Assembly: GCA_021018995.1 (NCBI GenBank)
Contig: CM037586.1
Span: forward strand, 10,754,247 to 10,818,246
Source: Chloranthus sessilifolius
Lineage: Eukaryota > Streptophyta > Magnoliopsida > Chloranthales > Chloranthaceae
DNA length: 64,000 bases
Direction of reading: 5' to 3'
Numbering within the stretch: the stretch's first letter is position 1; every line of letters begins with the position of its first letter. Below the pieces are notes generated by a model. It was not told where the DNA came from. It made no database searches and saw only the letters and a list, made by a program, of their open reading frames with translations. The position numbers and the translations under genes were made by a program. Positions 11,858 to 24,806 of this stretch are shown here, piece after piece.

Positions 11858-14522
11858 TGTGACTCGGATTTCGGCACCCCGAAACCCGTGCCATCAGCAC
11901 GATCATCTTGACCGTGCCCCTGAACTATGCACGGAACACTGGTATATCAAGCATAAAAAGAAATAAGAACAACTTGCGGAATTTAAATCTAATTAGAAAT
12001 ACCTTTCAAAGGACAGTTCTACCCTCATGCCTCTGCATGAAGGGAGAACCGATCCGAACCATCGATGATATAAATCATCACAGATGGTTCGCCCCAAAGG
12101 AATAATCCAAACTCTATACATATACATGTTTTCACAAAATAAAGGCTTGACATACCAAGCCGTACAATCTCTACTCAAAACTCCTCAAAGTAGCACAACG
12201 GAGTCCTCTAGAAGAAGTCCTCGAGGTGGCTCCAACTCCTCGCATGAAGAAAGTCCGACTCATGGGATCGCCCCTCAAAACCTCGACCGCTACTAATGGA
12301 CTGTGACGATAGTCTATAGGGTGAGCTACATCCCAGCCCAATAGGGTACAAACACTGCTGAACATATAAGTTATAACTCACATATATTCTATGATATACC
12401 ATGCATGATGTAACTATGCAGTTGTTGATAAAACAGTTAAAAGCATTCGTTTACTGTTGATTTCTTATGTTTTCATTTACTCATGAAAAATGCTGAAAAG
12501 GCCTAAAGCAAAACTTAAACTTTCAACTTAAGTAATCCCCGAGCAATATAGCATCGAGCCCCGATGAGCTACCCTTCATCGTCATCTATATAGATAGTTT
12601 TAATGTATTCCCTGGGAATACCATATAGTACCCAAGCCCCTTTCCCCTGGGGATTGGTGGCGGGGTTTCACTTGTCTCAATCAACACCCCTGGGGTGTGC
12701 TTACTATGTACGGATAAGCCTCCGCACTGGCCTACGGTTTCGCCGCCGTATCGGTCACGGATATCCTGCCGTGTCAGTCGTGGATATCCCGCCACGTCGG
12801 AGGGGTAACCTAAGGAACCTCAAATAACAAAAATATCGGTGCCTTACATATAGTTATTCACCGTGTAAGTGTGCTATCTTATATCAGTTAGGCCCTATCA
12901 AACATGATTCAATCTGTGGATACATCCCTGGGATGTATCCATTAACTTGCATCACACCTGATGCTCTTATCTCTTTACTTCTTCATCCCCTGGGGATGGC
13001 TCATTCGTTTTCTCTTATGAATGTCACACACACACACTTTTCACAATTCTTTGAGCAGTAAAAATAATTGAATTGAAATTTATATCACTACATACATGCT
13101 CTTGTAAAATAAAGTACATGTTCAAGGTGTTCCCTACCTCAAGTCTTCACTTGTTCAATGCATCAAGGTCCCACGTGGCTCCTCGTGCACTAGCTCACAC
13201 GTACCACCTATGGTACCACACAGCATGTAAAACACATCACAAGGATGCAATAAAGAAGGTATAAGATCCTCCAAGAATCTTAAAGTCAAACCTAAAAGTC
13301 AACAAAATTTATCTCGATTAATGAAATCGAATCGATTAATCGAACTTGGTTCGATTAATCGATTTCAAAATCGATTAATCGAAGGTTAATATCGATTAAT
13401 CAAGTAATTTGATTAATCGAAATTCTCCTTTTCGCAAAGTCCATTTTCAGTCCGAACAGTCGAATTGTCATTCGATTAATCGAATTTTCGATTAATCGAA
13501 ATTCTTCTTTTCGCAAAGTAAACTCACTGTTCGAACAGTCGAGTTTCCGTGCGATTAATCGAATCCAGTTTCGATAAATCGAAATTCTTCTTCAAAAGTA
13601 CACCTCATTCGTCAGTTGAGTTTTCATTCGATTAATCGAATCGATTTGATTAATCGAATTTCTTCTTCGAAGGTACACCTCTGTTGAGCATTGAATTTCA
13701 TGTCGATTAATCGATCCCAAATCGATTAAAACTCAAATCGATTAATCGAAATCCCATTTCGATTAGTCGATTTTCAAATCATTTCCTCCAACCCTTGGGG
13801 TCCATCGAGGTTCAATGATTAATCGATTCTCAAATCGATTAATCGAATCAAATCGATTAATCGAATCCAATTCGATTAATCAAGTCGTAAATCTTCGACC
13901 TTTCAACTTCTGGCCAATTTCGATTAAACCCAATTTCGATTAATCGAAATTGTCGATTCACTTTTCGAGTTTTCCCAATCTTTTTCCCACACTTTTTCCT
14001 CTATTTTTCTAAGCCATTATCCTATGATCTAACCCACATTTAACCACAACTTAACCCCTATGATCTATGCATCTTATTTACAAAAATTTACCTTGGATAG
14101 ATCTCAAGTTGATTTCAAATCTAGGGTTGGAAGGCTAGGGGTTCGACTTTAGCTTTTTCAAATGGATCCTTGCGTTGAATCGGCCTCTTTAATACTTGGA
14201 TCCTTCCTTCCTCATAGCCTTTACTCCTTGCATTAATCACTCTTTTACTCTCTCTCTCTTACTCTCCTTCAACAACCCAAAATACCCATCTAGGGTTATT
14301 AAACCCTTTTATCCCTCTCTTAGTTTGTGTGTTGAGCACATGCACCTCAATAGGTATATGCGACTTCATATTTACAACACACACCACGAAATCACTCAAG
14401 CTATCACATCTCGTCCGTTCACCACATCCCATGCTAACTCTTGATCTCCTGATTGGTCAAACTTGTGACCAATCGGGCACCGCTCCCGAGGTCATAGTTT
14501 TGCGTGATTTTTGAGATATACA
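11858..14522 (-). repeat. Element A 3' LTR
   Basis: 2.67 kb direct partner of 22123-24801. Long stretches are identical, while the differences are clustered into short replacements and small length changes rather than scattered single substitutions (see findings). Confidence 0.9.
13312..13960. repeat. TCGATTAATCGA array in element A 3' LTR
   Basis: A 650 bp block with roughly two dozen exact or near copies of TCGATTAATCGA, separated by unrelated 10-40 bp spacers. Confidence 0.9.
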
Positions 14523-14535
14523 TCCTCCCTAACTT
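14523..14535 (-). other. Element A polypurine tract
   Basis: Read on the minus strand, a purine-rich AGTTAGGGAGGA immediately precedes the 3' LTR start TGTATATC. Confidence 0.65.
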
Positions 14536-14829
14536 GGGAATTTTCGTCCTCGAAAATAACCCAAGGTGTGTCTGTCTGGGTTTCTGTCTCGCTTCCCCCC
14601 ACACTTTCAGGGGAGGTGGTCTAGTTGACTCAGACGAATTTAAGTAGACACAATCACATGCATGGAACGCAAATTTTTGACGAAGGCAAACAATTAACAC
14701 AAAAATTTAGCTTTTCCATTAATATCAAAAGTTTTACACAGTGCCAATAAAGTGGCATACAAGATATACATATACACAACACATGACTGATACAAAAATA
14801 AAAATAAACAAAAAAAAGACTCATGCAGT

Positions 14830-16338
14830 CCCCTCGCCAGGCTGATCCGGTGCTGGAGCAGGCTGCTCCATTTGAGGTGGCAGTGCAACAAAGGGTCAGG
14901 TGTCTGTTGAGCCGGGCTGTTGTGGGGTGGTGGCCGGGCCGAGCGGATGTGGATGTGGAGGAACCGCGTCTGGTGGGATGGAAGATCGGTCCTCTATGGA
15001 AGGCGGCGTCCTGGCCCATTCTTCTTCAAGGCCAACATATCCATGTAGGTGTGGGGGTAGATGAACTGGAGGGTGTGAAACATGAGGAAATCAATCCTCC
15101 TGTTCATCCTCTCATTATTTGCGTCCATTCTGGCCAGCACGTCCTCTATGGTAGGACCGGATGGAGCGGCGCGCCGGCGGTAGGATGAGGTGGGAGTCGC
15201 GGGCGCGGAGTGTGCAGGTGGTGTCGGCGTGGCTGTGGTGTGGGAGGGAACCCTCTCCACAGATGGCTCTGCTGCGGCAGGGTGTGCCCCACCCTCAAGT
15301 GGGTCCTGCTGAGGTGGTGGGGGTGGTGGCGGTGCTACCGCTGCCACGGCTGCTTGGGCGGGCGGAGGGACCCAGGCTGTAGGGTCCGCTTAGGTTGTAG
15401 CTCCGGGTCCACGAAGACTTGGTGAACGTCTTCCCGCGACCCGTAGCCCTCACCTCGTGGGGTGAAATAGTGTAGGAGGGCTCGTCAGAGTAGCACTCCA
15501 ACATGCTCGAGATGAGCCGAGCATACGGCATCTTCTCCTTGGGCGGCATGTTGCCCTTCATCAGTTAACTCTTGATGTACCGCATCCCTCAAGGATGACC
15601 ATGGTAGCATCAAACCATCGCCCTGAAGGCGCTAAAGTGCATGTTGCACTTTATCCACGCAGCTCCGAGTCGTGGCGCATCGGGTAAAGGTTGCATTTTA
15701 TGATGGAGTCGAGCATCCACATGTAGGGTGGAAGGTCGACCCTCTTGATGGACGTGCCCGACCCCTTCTTCCCGTTGGTCATGCGAGTCATGACCTCTTC
15801 AAAACGGGGTTCCTTTTCAAAGGGTGGAAATAGGGTAGTTTCCGGAGTAAAGTCGAGGTAGCATTCAAGCACCTCATGTATGTGCCGACGAGTGATCGTA
15901 TAGAGACGACCCTCGATTTTGGTTATAATGCAATCGTCACTAGGGCCATTGGTTAGCCCTTGGTAGAACAACCTCACCAATCTAGGGTAATAGGAACCGG
16001 ATTGGTTTGAGAAGGTTGCCGAGTCCGCATCGTTAGGTAGTTCTGAGCCCATTGGGTCTCGCCTGAAATCGGGATTTGTGAATAGGGTAGGGTCGATGGT
16101 GTATTCGACCTCAAAGGTCTTGGCAGCCCACCACTGCTTTGGTTGCTCCACGTTGGTGGGTGGTGGTGGCATGGGGTGGATTGGCGGAAGACTCCAGATG
16201 CGCCGTCGAACCGGAGGTGGTCTCCGATTCCGGTGATGGAGTCCTCACCGGCGATGGGGTAGGTGGTGGTGGTGCGGCGTTCTACGCCTAAGCAACTTGG
16301 AGGTTGCCTTCTTCAAGACAAACGGGTTTTGGCGGCAT
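14830..16338 (-). pseudogene. Element A additional ORF remnant (putative plant transposon protein type)
   Basis: Sense-strand reading between pol and the 3' LTR. It begins at an MPPKP start (16338) and continues through WWAAKTFEVEYTID, DLPPYMWMLDSIIKCNLYPM and a proline-rich linker to RMDANNERMNRRIDFLM near 15110. The hydrophobic core with 'LPPYMWMLDxIIKCNLYP' resembles the 'putative plant transposon protein' domain seen in many plant transposon ORFs (assignment from memory, not searched). A clear homologue is in element B at 58994-60436. Fossil copy. Confidence 0.75.
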
Positions 16339-16572
16339 TTTCACTAAACTAGGGTTTATCTACTTCAAATGAAAGAAAAAGTTCGATTCTAGGGTTTACC
16401 GTGGTTTTCAAAGCGAATACGGTAGATTGTGGGCGCGAATCGACGGAAAAATCGAACCCTAGACCGTCGGATAGTTGGAGAAGAAGAAGGAAGTCAAACG
16501 CCCAAAGTCCGGAAGTTCAAATGATTTCGAATGGGGAATGAAATCCCCAAACTTATATATATAGGCCTCGGC

Positions 16573-17012
16573 TCGATTAATCGAAATTCCATTTCGATTA
16601 GTCGAAATTTAAAACTAGGTTAAGCCCCGTAAAATCGATTAATCGATTTCTCAAATCGATTAATCGAAAATAAAATTGATTAAAATATTTCGATTAATCG
16701 AAATCGTGTTTGTTTAAAAATCTAAAATTTTGAGCTCACTGGCGCGTGCCAGTCGATTAATCGAAATTCATTTCGATTAATCGAAATCTCAAAATCGATT
16801 AATCGAACTTAGTTTCGATTAATCGAAATCGTGCAAAAACTTCAAAAATTTTCCAAAATTTCTTAAGTATTGGATTAATCAAATCCCATTTCGATTAATC
16901 AAATTTCTTTCTATGCATTTTCTAACTCAACTTTTCATTGCGATCGGCACATGCGATCGACTAATCGAACAAGATCGATTAATCGAAATTCCAAATCGAT
17001 TAATCGATTTGA
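16573..17012. repeat. Element A internal TCGATTAATCGA array
   Basis: More than ten copies of the palindrome TCGATTAATCGA or one-base variants, at irregular spacing, lie between pol and the additional ORF. The same array type occurs in both LTRs of this element. Confidence 0.9.
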
Positions 17013-17130
17013 AATGTCGATTTTGCCCAGCTTTCTCTGTAATTTAAATCTCTTTGTTTCTTTTCTTATTTTCGACAATTCATGATGATTGGATTAAAAT
17101 TTCCATTGAATTACAAGTATAGTGGAGATT

Positions 17131-20100
17131 TCACAACACGCTTTGTGGTTTACATTGCACTTTCACGTCTGGAAACAAGGTCGGGTATTGTTCTCTTACA
17201 TCGGCCTCACGCTCCCAAGTAGCCTCTTCTTTAGGATGATTGTTCCATCGAACAAGCACTAAGGGAATTACTTTAGTGCGCAGTGCTTGCTCTTTTCGAT
17301 CCAAGATCTCCACTGGTTCCTCTATCATGCTCATGTCCTCACACATCTCTATAGGTTGCTTCCCTAACACATGAGACGGATCATTCACGTACTTTCTGAG
17401 CATCGATATGTGGAAGACATTATGTACTCGATCGAATAGCGGTGGTAAACTAATGCGATATGCAACTTCACCTATTCGTCCCAAAATTTCAAATGGTCCA
17501 ACATAACGTGGACTTAACTTCCCCCTCTTGCCAAATCGCATTACACCTTTCATAGGTGACACCTTCACAAACACATGCTCGCCCACTTTGTAGTCAACAC
17601 TAGTCCGCTTCACATCGGCGTAGAACTTTTACATCTACTCATCTTGTCTTCAACCTTTCTTCGATAATTCGGACAACGGTGGCGTTGTCTTCAAGCGATT
17701 TGGTCCTAATACAAATTTCTCACTGCTTTCCTCCCAATTCGTAGGTGACTTGCATCGTCGTCCATACTGAGCTTCATACGGTGCCATGCCAATGCTCGTT
17801 GAAAATGTTGTTATATGCGAACTCGAGCATCGGTAGATACTCATCCCAAAGATATCCTTGCATATCAAGCATGCAAGCTCGAGCATGTCTTCTATCACTT
17901 GATTCACCCGCCTGTCGCCCATCGGTTTGAGGATGGAAAGTCGAACTAAAGTCTAGTCGAGTTCCCATTCCTTCTTGAAATTTCTTCCAAAACTTGACGA
18001 TATAGTGGATCACGATGCGAAATGATCTTGCTTGGAATCCCGTGTAATCTTACAATCTCCTTCATGTATAATTGCCATCTTCTGATATGTGGTATTATAC
18101 GGCAAAAGTGCTTGATTTGGTCAATCGGTCTATGACGACCCAAATGGCATTGTGTCTCTTGGCAGTACGGGTAATCCAACAATGAAATCCATTGAGATCG
18201 ATTCCCACTTCCATTCCGGTATTGGTAAAGGTTGCAATAGTCCCGCAGGATGTCTATGATCAACCTTCACTTGACAAGTCAAACATCGTGACACATACTC
18301 GCCACGCCTTGTTTGATCCTCTCCACCAAAGAATTCTTTTTCAAATCTTGGTACATTTTGGTGCTACCAGGGTGGATCGCATAATTTGACTTATGAGCTT
18401 CATCAAGAATTGTTCGTCTTACATCGGCATTATCCCGGGTGCATAGACGGCCTTTACACAACAAAGAACCATCTTCTTTTACTGAAAAGTCCGACCTGAG
18501 GCCTTCATTCACGTCTTGTTGAATCTTTGTTAATGTCTGATCATTCATCTGTAGATCGAGGATATGTTCAAATATCACCGGCTTTCTCGATATGTTAGCC
18601 AAAAAGGATCCAAAGTGTCCTTTGACTTAATGTTAGCATCATAGAATGCCGTGTCTTCCAATAGTTTGCATCGGTGCATACCCAAAATCAAGGAAGCTAA
18701 CGGAGCTGGACGGTGTGGACTGAATGCATCGGGCACTACATGCGCCGGGCCAGGATGGTATTGTATAGAGCCATCGTAGTCCTTGAGGAATTCGAGCCAT
18801 CTGCTACTGCTCATATTGAGCTCCTTCTCAGGTGAACAGACATATCGGAGGCTCTTATGATCGGTGAAAATTTCAAAGGTTCCACCATAGAAGTAGTGTC
18901 TCCAAATTTCCAGCGCAAAAATGACTCCTGCCAGTTCCAAGTCATGAGGCGGGTCATTTTTCTCGTGTTCTTTCAACTCTCTTGATCCGTAAGCTATCAC
19001 CTTCTTGAGTTGGTTGAGCACACAACCAAGGCCATTGTCAGACATCGCGTATCCTCCATCGCTCAAGGAATTGCCAACACTGAAGTGAGTCTCGTTTTGA
19101 GTTCTTGAAAACTCTTCTCGCATGCCTCACTCCACTCAAACCTTGAATCTTTTCGTGTCAGCTTTGTGAGAGGTCCCCATATCTTTGATAACCCTCAACT
19201 AAACGCCGATAATAGCTCGCTAAGCCCGTAAAACTTCGACATCTCACATCGCCTTTTGGTTGCTCCCATTTAACTCATCGCTTCTATCTTTGCCGGATCT
19301 ACCGTGACGCCAGCTTCGAGACGCACATGTCCCAAAAAGCTAATCTCTTCCAACCAAAACTCACACTCGAGTTTGGCGTATAATTGGTGCTCACGTAGCG
19401 GTTGTAGAGCAATCCCCAAGTGTCCTTCGTGTTCTCTCTTGGATTTGGAGTCTATTAGTATATCATCGACAAATACTACAACGCAGGACTCCAAGTGTGG
19501 TTTAAACACTCTTCATCGATCCATAAACGACGCCGGTGCATTCGTTAATCCAAACGGCATCACAAGGAATTCATAGTGTCCATACCGTGTCCGGAAAGTC
19601 GCCTTCAGATGTCCTCCGCTTGACTCAAGAATCGATGATAACCCAGATCTTAGGTCGATCTTGGAAAATACCTTGCTCCTTGCGCTTGGTCGAATAGATC
19701 GTCAATTCTAGGCAAAGGGTAGCGGTTCTTCACAAGAAGTTTGTTCAATTGTCGATAGTCAATGCATAGTCGCATTGACCCATCTTTCTTCTTGACAAAC
19801 AAGACCGGTGCTCCCCATGGAGATACACTTGGTCTAACAAACCCCTTGTCCATAAGCTCTTGTAGTTGTTCTTTCAACTCCTTTAACTCAGCGGGAGCCA
19901 TTCTATAAGGTGCTTTTGAAATAGGCTCCGTTCCTGGTGTTAAGTCAATGGCTAATTCTACTCTCTTTCGAGGTAATCCAGCAATTCTTGAAACACGCCA
20001 ACAAGTCTCGCACAACCGCTATCTCAAAATGACGTTTTTTCTTCCTTGTCCTCCTTTTAAGAAAGCTAAGTATCCATCGAACCCTTTCGATCATCTTTCG

Positions 20101-20620
20101 CCTCATCACGAGATCAAGGGCACGATGACGACCTCACCCTTGAAACCGAAATGATCTTCTTGTGTTGGGTCCGAAAATGACTACCTTGTTCTTGCAATCA
20201 ATGGTCGCACAATGTCATACCAACCACCCATGCCAAGGATCACATCAAACCCTTGCATGTCTAACAAAGATCAACTTTGCTTCCAATTCATGCACTTAAG
20301 TCTTGAATCGCTACAATGATGGATTTGCGTTAACTCCGTGTCGTGTCTACTAACTCTCCAAATGGAATAGACACGAGATAGGACGAAATCCAACGCTGAA
20401 CGATCTTCATCTTCTTAGCAAAACGTGGAGTGACGAATAATGAGTGGGTAGACCGGTCTATCAACACTCGGCGTCATGTCTAAATACACTTCCCTTTTCA
20501 TACATAGTTAAAGTACCTATAATATATATACACATACATACAGGAATTTACACATCAAAATGCACTCTCAGTTTATATTAAAAGAATCTACACTATTCCT
20601 AATGCATGCACCCTTTCCAT
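17131..20620 (-). pseudogene. Element A pol remnant (PR-RT-RH-INT, chromodomain-like tail)
   Basis: In sense order the parts are a retropepsin region near 20430-20465 (STHS), reverse transcriptase ([12 protein letters not shown], about 19770-19740; FVDDIL, near 19460), RNase H ([10 protein letters not shown], near 18850), integrase ([13 protein letters not shown], near 18360; PQTDGRQAG, near 17920) and a C-terminal segment (LVRWNNHPKEEATWE, near 17230) that matches the chromodomain of chromoviruses. The order places it in Ty3/Gypsy. Broken in several places. Confidence 0.85.
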
Positions 20621-22060
20621 CTAAAATTCTTTATGAAACGAAATTTTTTTTTTTTTTGTAATAAAATAAAATTTCTCACCTTGGATGACGTCGTGCACAT
20701 TCCCTGCTTCCTGAGCAGTGACTGCATAGGCTCTCCCCCTAACAATCGGCTTCCTTGCTTGAATGGGTCGTGGTGCTGTAACTGAAGCCGTCTTGCCCTT
20801 GTCTGTCTCGGGGCAATCCTTGATCATGTGGCCCACCTTGCCGCTACGAAAACAACCTCTAGTTCCGATTCTGCAGTCTATAGTCCTATGCGGCTTGCCA
20901 CATCTGGCACACGTCTCTCGAGGTGCGGAAGATACGGTACGAGAACCCTGTGTGATAGTGGCACCAGTAGACATGGCAGGGCTCTCATAGCGAATAGGTC
21001 TCCCCGACGCAAGTAATGGAAACCTCTGTTGGTGTTGCTGTTGCGCCGGCCTTCCAAAACCTCCCTGAAACTGCGGTCTCTGACTCTGACCCACGAACCT
21101 CGGCTTTTTATTCACCGGTTCGTAGTTCCCCATCCTTCCGTGGTCAAGTCCTCTCTGTTGCTCTCTCTGTCTATATCTGTTCGTGTTCTCCTCTTCTACA
21201 ACCAATGCTTTGCTCATGACCTCTTCATAGGTCCTCAGTTGAAATGGAGCTACGCCTCCCCTAACCTCAGGCTTCAAACCTTGCTGAAACCTCTTGGACT
21301 TCATCACTTCAGAAGCGACGTAATCCGGAGCAAAACGGGCAAGTCGTAGAAACTCTACCCCGTATTCTCTCACGGTCATTCTCCCTTGTACTAACTGCAA
21401 AAATTGTATCTCTAATTGGTTCCTCACCACTTAGGAAATATTGTTTGTTGAACTCCTCAACAAATTCCTCCCAAGTCGCAACTCTGGGGTTTCTGAGCGA
21501 GAGTCCTTATCACGGACTTCCACCAAGGCCCTCCCCATCCAACATGTAAGGCGCCCATCTTACACTCTCATCTTCCGTGCAAGTTAGCACGCTAAAAACT
21601 TTCTCCATTTCCATCCCAATTCTCGCCATTGCACTTTGCAGGAAAATGAAGGAGGTCTCATCCTTCTAAACTCATAAAAAGATGAGGGCACACGCAGTCC
21701 TAGGTGTGGTGTAGGTGGCTGTTTCTCTTGACGATGACGCAAAGGATCTTTGCTTGTTGAGCCATGGCACCTGCCATAGTCTCCATAGTGTGTATCATCC
21801 TTTGTCGTTCCTCTCTATCTTCTTGTCTTTCTCTCAATCTTTCTTGCACTCTTAGATCTTGATCCTGATGATCTCGATCCTCTTCCTCATGATGTTCCTC
21901 ATCGCCTCGGGCCTCGTTACCTCCTAAAGGCACTTTCTGTTGGTAGGAGAGATGAAATCATCTCCACTACGAAACTCCTTTGATGGCCTCCTCTTGCTCG
22001 GCCCCTCCCTCTAGCTGACATTGCGGCAGCATTTGAAACTAGAGTTTCGTTAGCAGAAGC
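20621..22060 (-). pseudogene. Element A gag remnant
   Basis: Readable stretches include a gag core (the 'LVQGRMTVREYGVEFLRLAR' region, about 21430 downward) and a CCHC zinc knuckle of the form CFRSGKVGHMIKDCPE near 20810-20860. A charged, Arg/Glu-rich segment lies near 21700-21933. Both are typical of Ty3/Gypsy capsid/nucleocapsid. Fossil copy. Confidence 0.8.
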
Positions 22061-22109
22061 CCCTATGTTCTGACGAAAGAACCCTTGTCAGAATTGCTAA
22101 AAGAAAAGG

Positions 22110-22122
22110 CTTTGATACCAAC
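22110..22122 (-). other. Element A primer-binding site
   Basis: Read on the minus strand it is TTGGTATCAAAGC directly after the LTR. It nearly matches the 3' end complement of plant initiator tRNA-Met (TGGTATCAGAGC). Confidence 0.8.
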
Positions 22123-24801
22123 TGTGACAGCCCGGTTTTTGGCACCCCGAAACCCGTGCCATCAGCACGATCATCTTGACCATGCCCCTTAACTCTACTG
22201 CAAACGGTATATCAAGCATAAAAGAAATAAGAACAACTTGAATTTAAATCTAATTAGAAATACCTTTCAAAGGATGTTCTACCCTCATGCCTCTGCATGA
22301 AGGGAGAGCCGATCCAAACCATCGATGATATAAATCATCACAGATGGTTCGCCCCAAAGGAATAATCCAAACTCTATACATATACATGTTTTCACAAAAT
22401 AAAGGCTTGACATACCAAGCCGCATAAATCTCTACTCAAAACTCCTCAAAGTAGCACAACGGAGTCCTCTAGAAGAAGTCCTCTGGAGGTGGCTCCAACT
22501 CCTCGCCGGCAGCAAAGTCCGACTCGCCGGGATCAGCGTCCCCTGAAACCTCGGCAGCTGCTACTAATGGACCTGCGACGTATAGTCTATAGGGTGAGCT
22601 ACATCCTAGCCCAATAGGGAACAAACACTGCTGAACATATAAGTTATAACTCACATATATTCTATGATATACCATGCATGATGTAACTATGTTGTTGATA
22701 AAACAGTTAAAAGCATTCGTTTTACTGTTGATTTCTTATGTTTTCATTTACTCATGAAAATGCTAAAAAGGCCTAAAGCAAAACTTAAACTTTCAACTTA
22801 AGTAATCCCCGAGCAATATAGCATCGAGCCCCGATGAGCTACCCTTCATCGTCATCTATATAGATAGTTTTAATGTATTCCACAGAATACCATATAGTAC
22901 CCAAGCCCCTTTCCACAGGGATTGGTGGCGGTTTCACTTGTCTCAATCAACACCCACAGGGTGTATTACTTACTATCGGATAAGCCTCACTTGCAGCCTA
23001 CGGTTTATGGCAGACGGTCACGGATATCCTGCCGTGTCAGTCGTGGATATCCCGCCACGTCGGAGGGGTAACCTAAGGAACCTCAAATAACAAAAATATC
23101 GGTGCCTTACATATAGTTATTCTCCGTGTAAATGTGCTATCTTATATCAAGTAGGCCCTATCATACATGGTTCAATGCGTGGATACATCCACAGGATGTA
23201 TCCATTAACTCATCACACTGATGCTCTTATCTCTTACTTCTTCATCCCGGGATGGCTCATTCGCTTTTCTCTTATGAATGTCACACACACACTTTTCACA
23301 ATTCTTTGAGCAGTAAAAATAATTGAATTGAAATTTATATCACTACATACATGCTCTTGTAAAATAAAGTACATGTTCAAGGTGTTCCCTACCTCAAGTC
23401 TTCACTTGTTCAATGCATCAAGGTCCCACGTCGCTCCTCGTGCACTAGCTCACACATACCACCTATGGTACCACACAGCAGGTAAACCACACCACAAGGG
23501 ACGCAATAAAGAAGGTATAAGATCCTCCAAGAATCTTAAAGTCAAACCTAAAAGTCAACAAAATTTATCCCAGTCGATTAATCGAAATCCAGAATCGATT
23601 AATCGAACTTGGTTCGATTAATCGATTTCCAAAATCGATTAATCGGTCAATATCGATTAATCAAGTAATTTCGATTAATCGAAATTCTCTTCAAAAGTCC
23701 ATTTTGATTCGAGCGATGAATTGTCATTCGATTAATCGAATGCATTTTGCCGATTAATCGAAATTCTTCTTTAAAAGTAAACTCTCTTGAGCGAGTTTCG
23801 ATTAATCGAATCCGATTTCGATTAATCGAAATTCTTCTTCATAAAGTACACCTCCGTTGAGCAGTTGAGTTTTCATTCGATTAATCGAATCCGGTTCGAT
23901 TAATCAATTTCTTCTTTTCAAGGTACACCTCTTTGTTGACGATTGAATTTCACAAGTCGATTAATCGATCCCAAATCGATTAATCGAAAACTCAAATCGA
24001 TTAATCAAATCCCATTTCGATTAGTCGATTTTCATAAATCATTTCCTCCAACCCTTGGGGTCCTTTGAGGTTCGATCGATTAATCGATTCTCAAATCGAT
24101 TAATCAAATCGATTAATCGAAATCCAATTCGATTAATCGAAGTCGTAATCTTCGACCTTTCAACTTCGGCCAATTTCGATTAATGAAACCCAATTTCGAT
24201 TAATCGAAATTGTCGATTCACCCTTTTCGAAATTTGTTCTTCCCAATCTTTTCCCACACTTTTCCTCTATTTTTCTAAGCCATTATCCTATGATCTAACC
24301 CACATTTAACCACAACTTAACCCCTATGATCTATGCATCTTATTTACAAAAATTTACCTTGGATAGATCTCAAGTTGATTTCAAATCTAGGGTTGGAAGG
24401 CTAGGGTTCCAGCTTTAGCTTTTTCAGCGGATCCCTTGCGTTGAATCGGCCTCTTTAATACTTGGATCCTTCCTTCCTCAGCTAGCCTTTACTCCTTGCA
24501 TTAATCACTCTTTTTACTCTCTCTCTCTCTTCTTTACTCTCCTTCAACAACCCAAAATACCCATCTAGGGTTATTAAACCCTTTTATCCCTCTCTTAGTT
24601 TGTGTGTTGAGCACATGCACCTCAATAGGTATATGCGACTTCATATTTACAACACACACCACGAAATCACTCAAGCTATCACATCTCGTCCGTTCACCAC
24701 ATCCCATGCTAACTCTTGATCTCCTGATTGGTCAAACTTGTGACCAATCGGGCACGGATCCCGAGGTCATAGTTTTGCGTGATTTTTTTCGGGCTATTAC
24801 A
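22123..24801 (-). repeat. Element A 5' LTR
   Basis: 2.68 kb. In sense order it holds a palindrome-rich block (24215-23569), a degenerate tandem 23-mer block (about 23065-22970), and a short reading frame with conserved end (22612-22469). It ends GGGCTGTCACA next to the primer-binding site. Confidence 0.9.
23569..24215. repeat. TCGATTAATCGA array in element A 5' LTR
   Basis: LTR partner of 13312-13960 with the same number and order of motifs. The spacers differ in small clustered changes. Confidence 0.9.
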
Positions 24802-24806
24802 GAAAT

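Larger units (their letters stand above)
11858..24801 (-). mobile_element. Element A: full-length Ty3/Gypsy chromovirus (Tekay/Del-like), broken
   Basis: 12.9 kb element on the minus strand with LTRs at 22123-24801 (5') and 11858-14522 (3'), a primer-binding site, gag, pol in the order protease-RT-RNase H-integrase, a palindrome array, an additional ORF and a polypurine tract. LTR outer ends are TGTA...CACA. The flanks CAAAT (11853-11857) and GAAAT (24802-24806) look like a 5 bp duplication with one change. The RT and integrase sequences and a chromodomain-like tail point to the Tekay/Del chromovirus clade (inference). Coding parts carry many breaks, perhaps ten or more, so it is not a working copy as read. 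Confidence 0.9.

Noticed and set aside
13312-13960. CRISPR-like look of the spaced palindromes
   Set aside because: Repeats are 12 bp, spacing is irregular, the genome is a plant, and the blocks lie inside LTRs.
14823-15382. Plus-strand ORFs opposite the element A additional ORF
   Set aside because: They are antisense shadows of its proline-rich region; the homologue in element B confirms the minus-strand reading.
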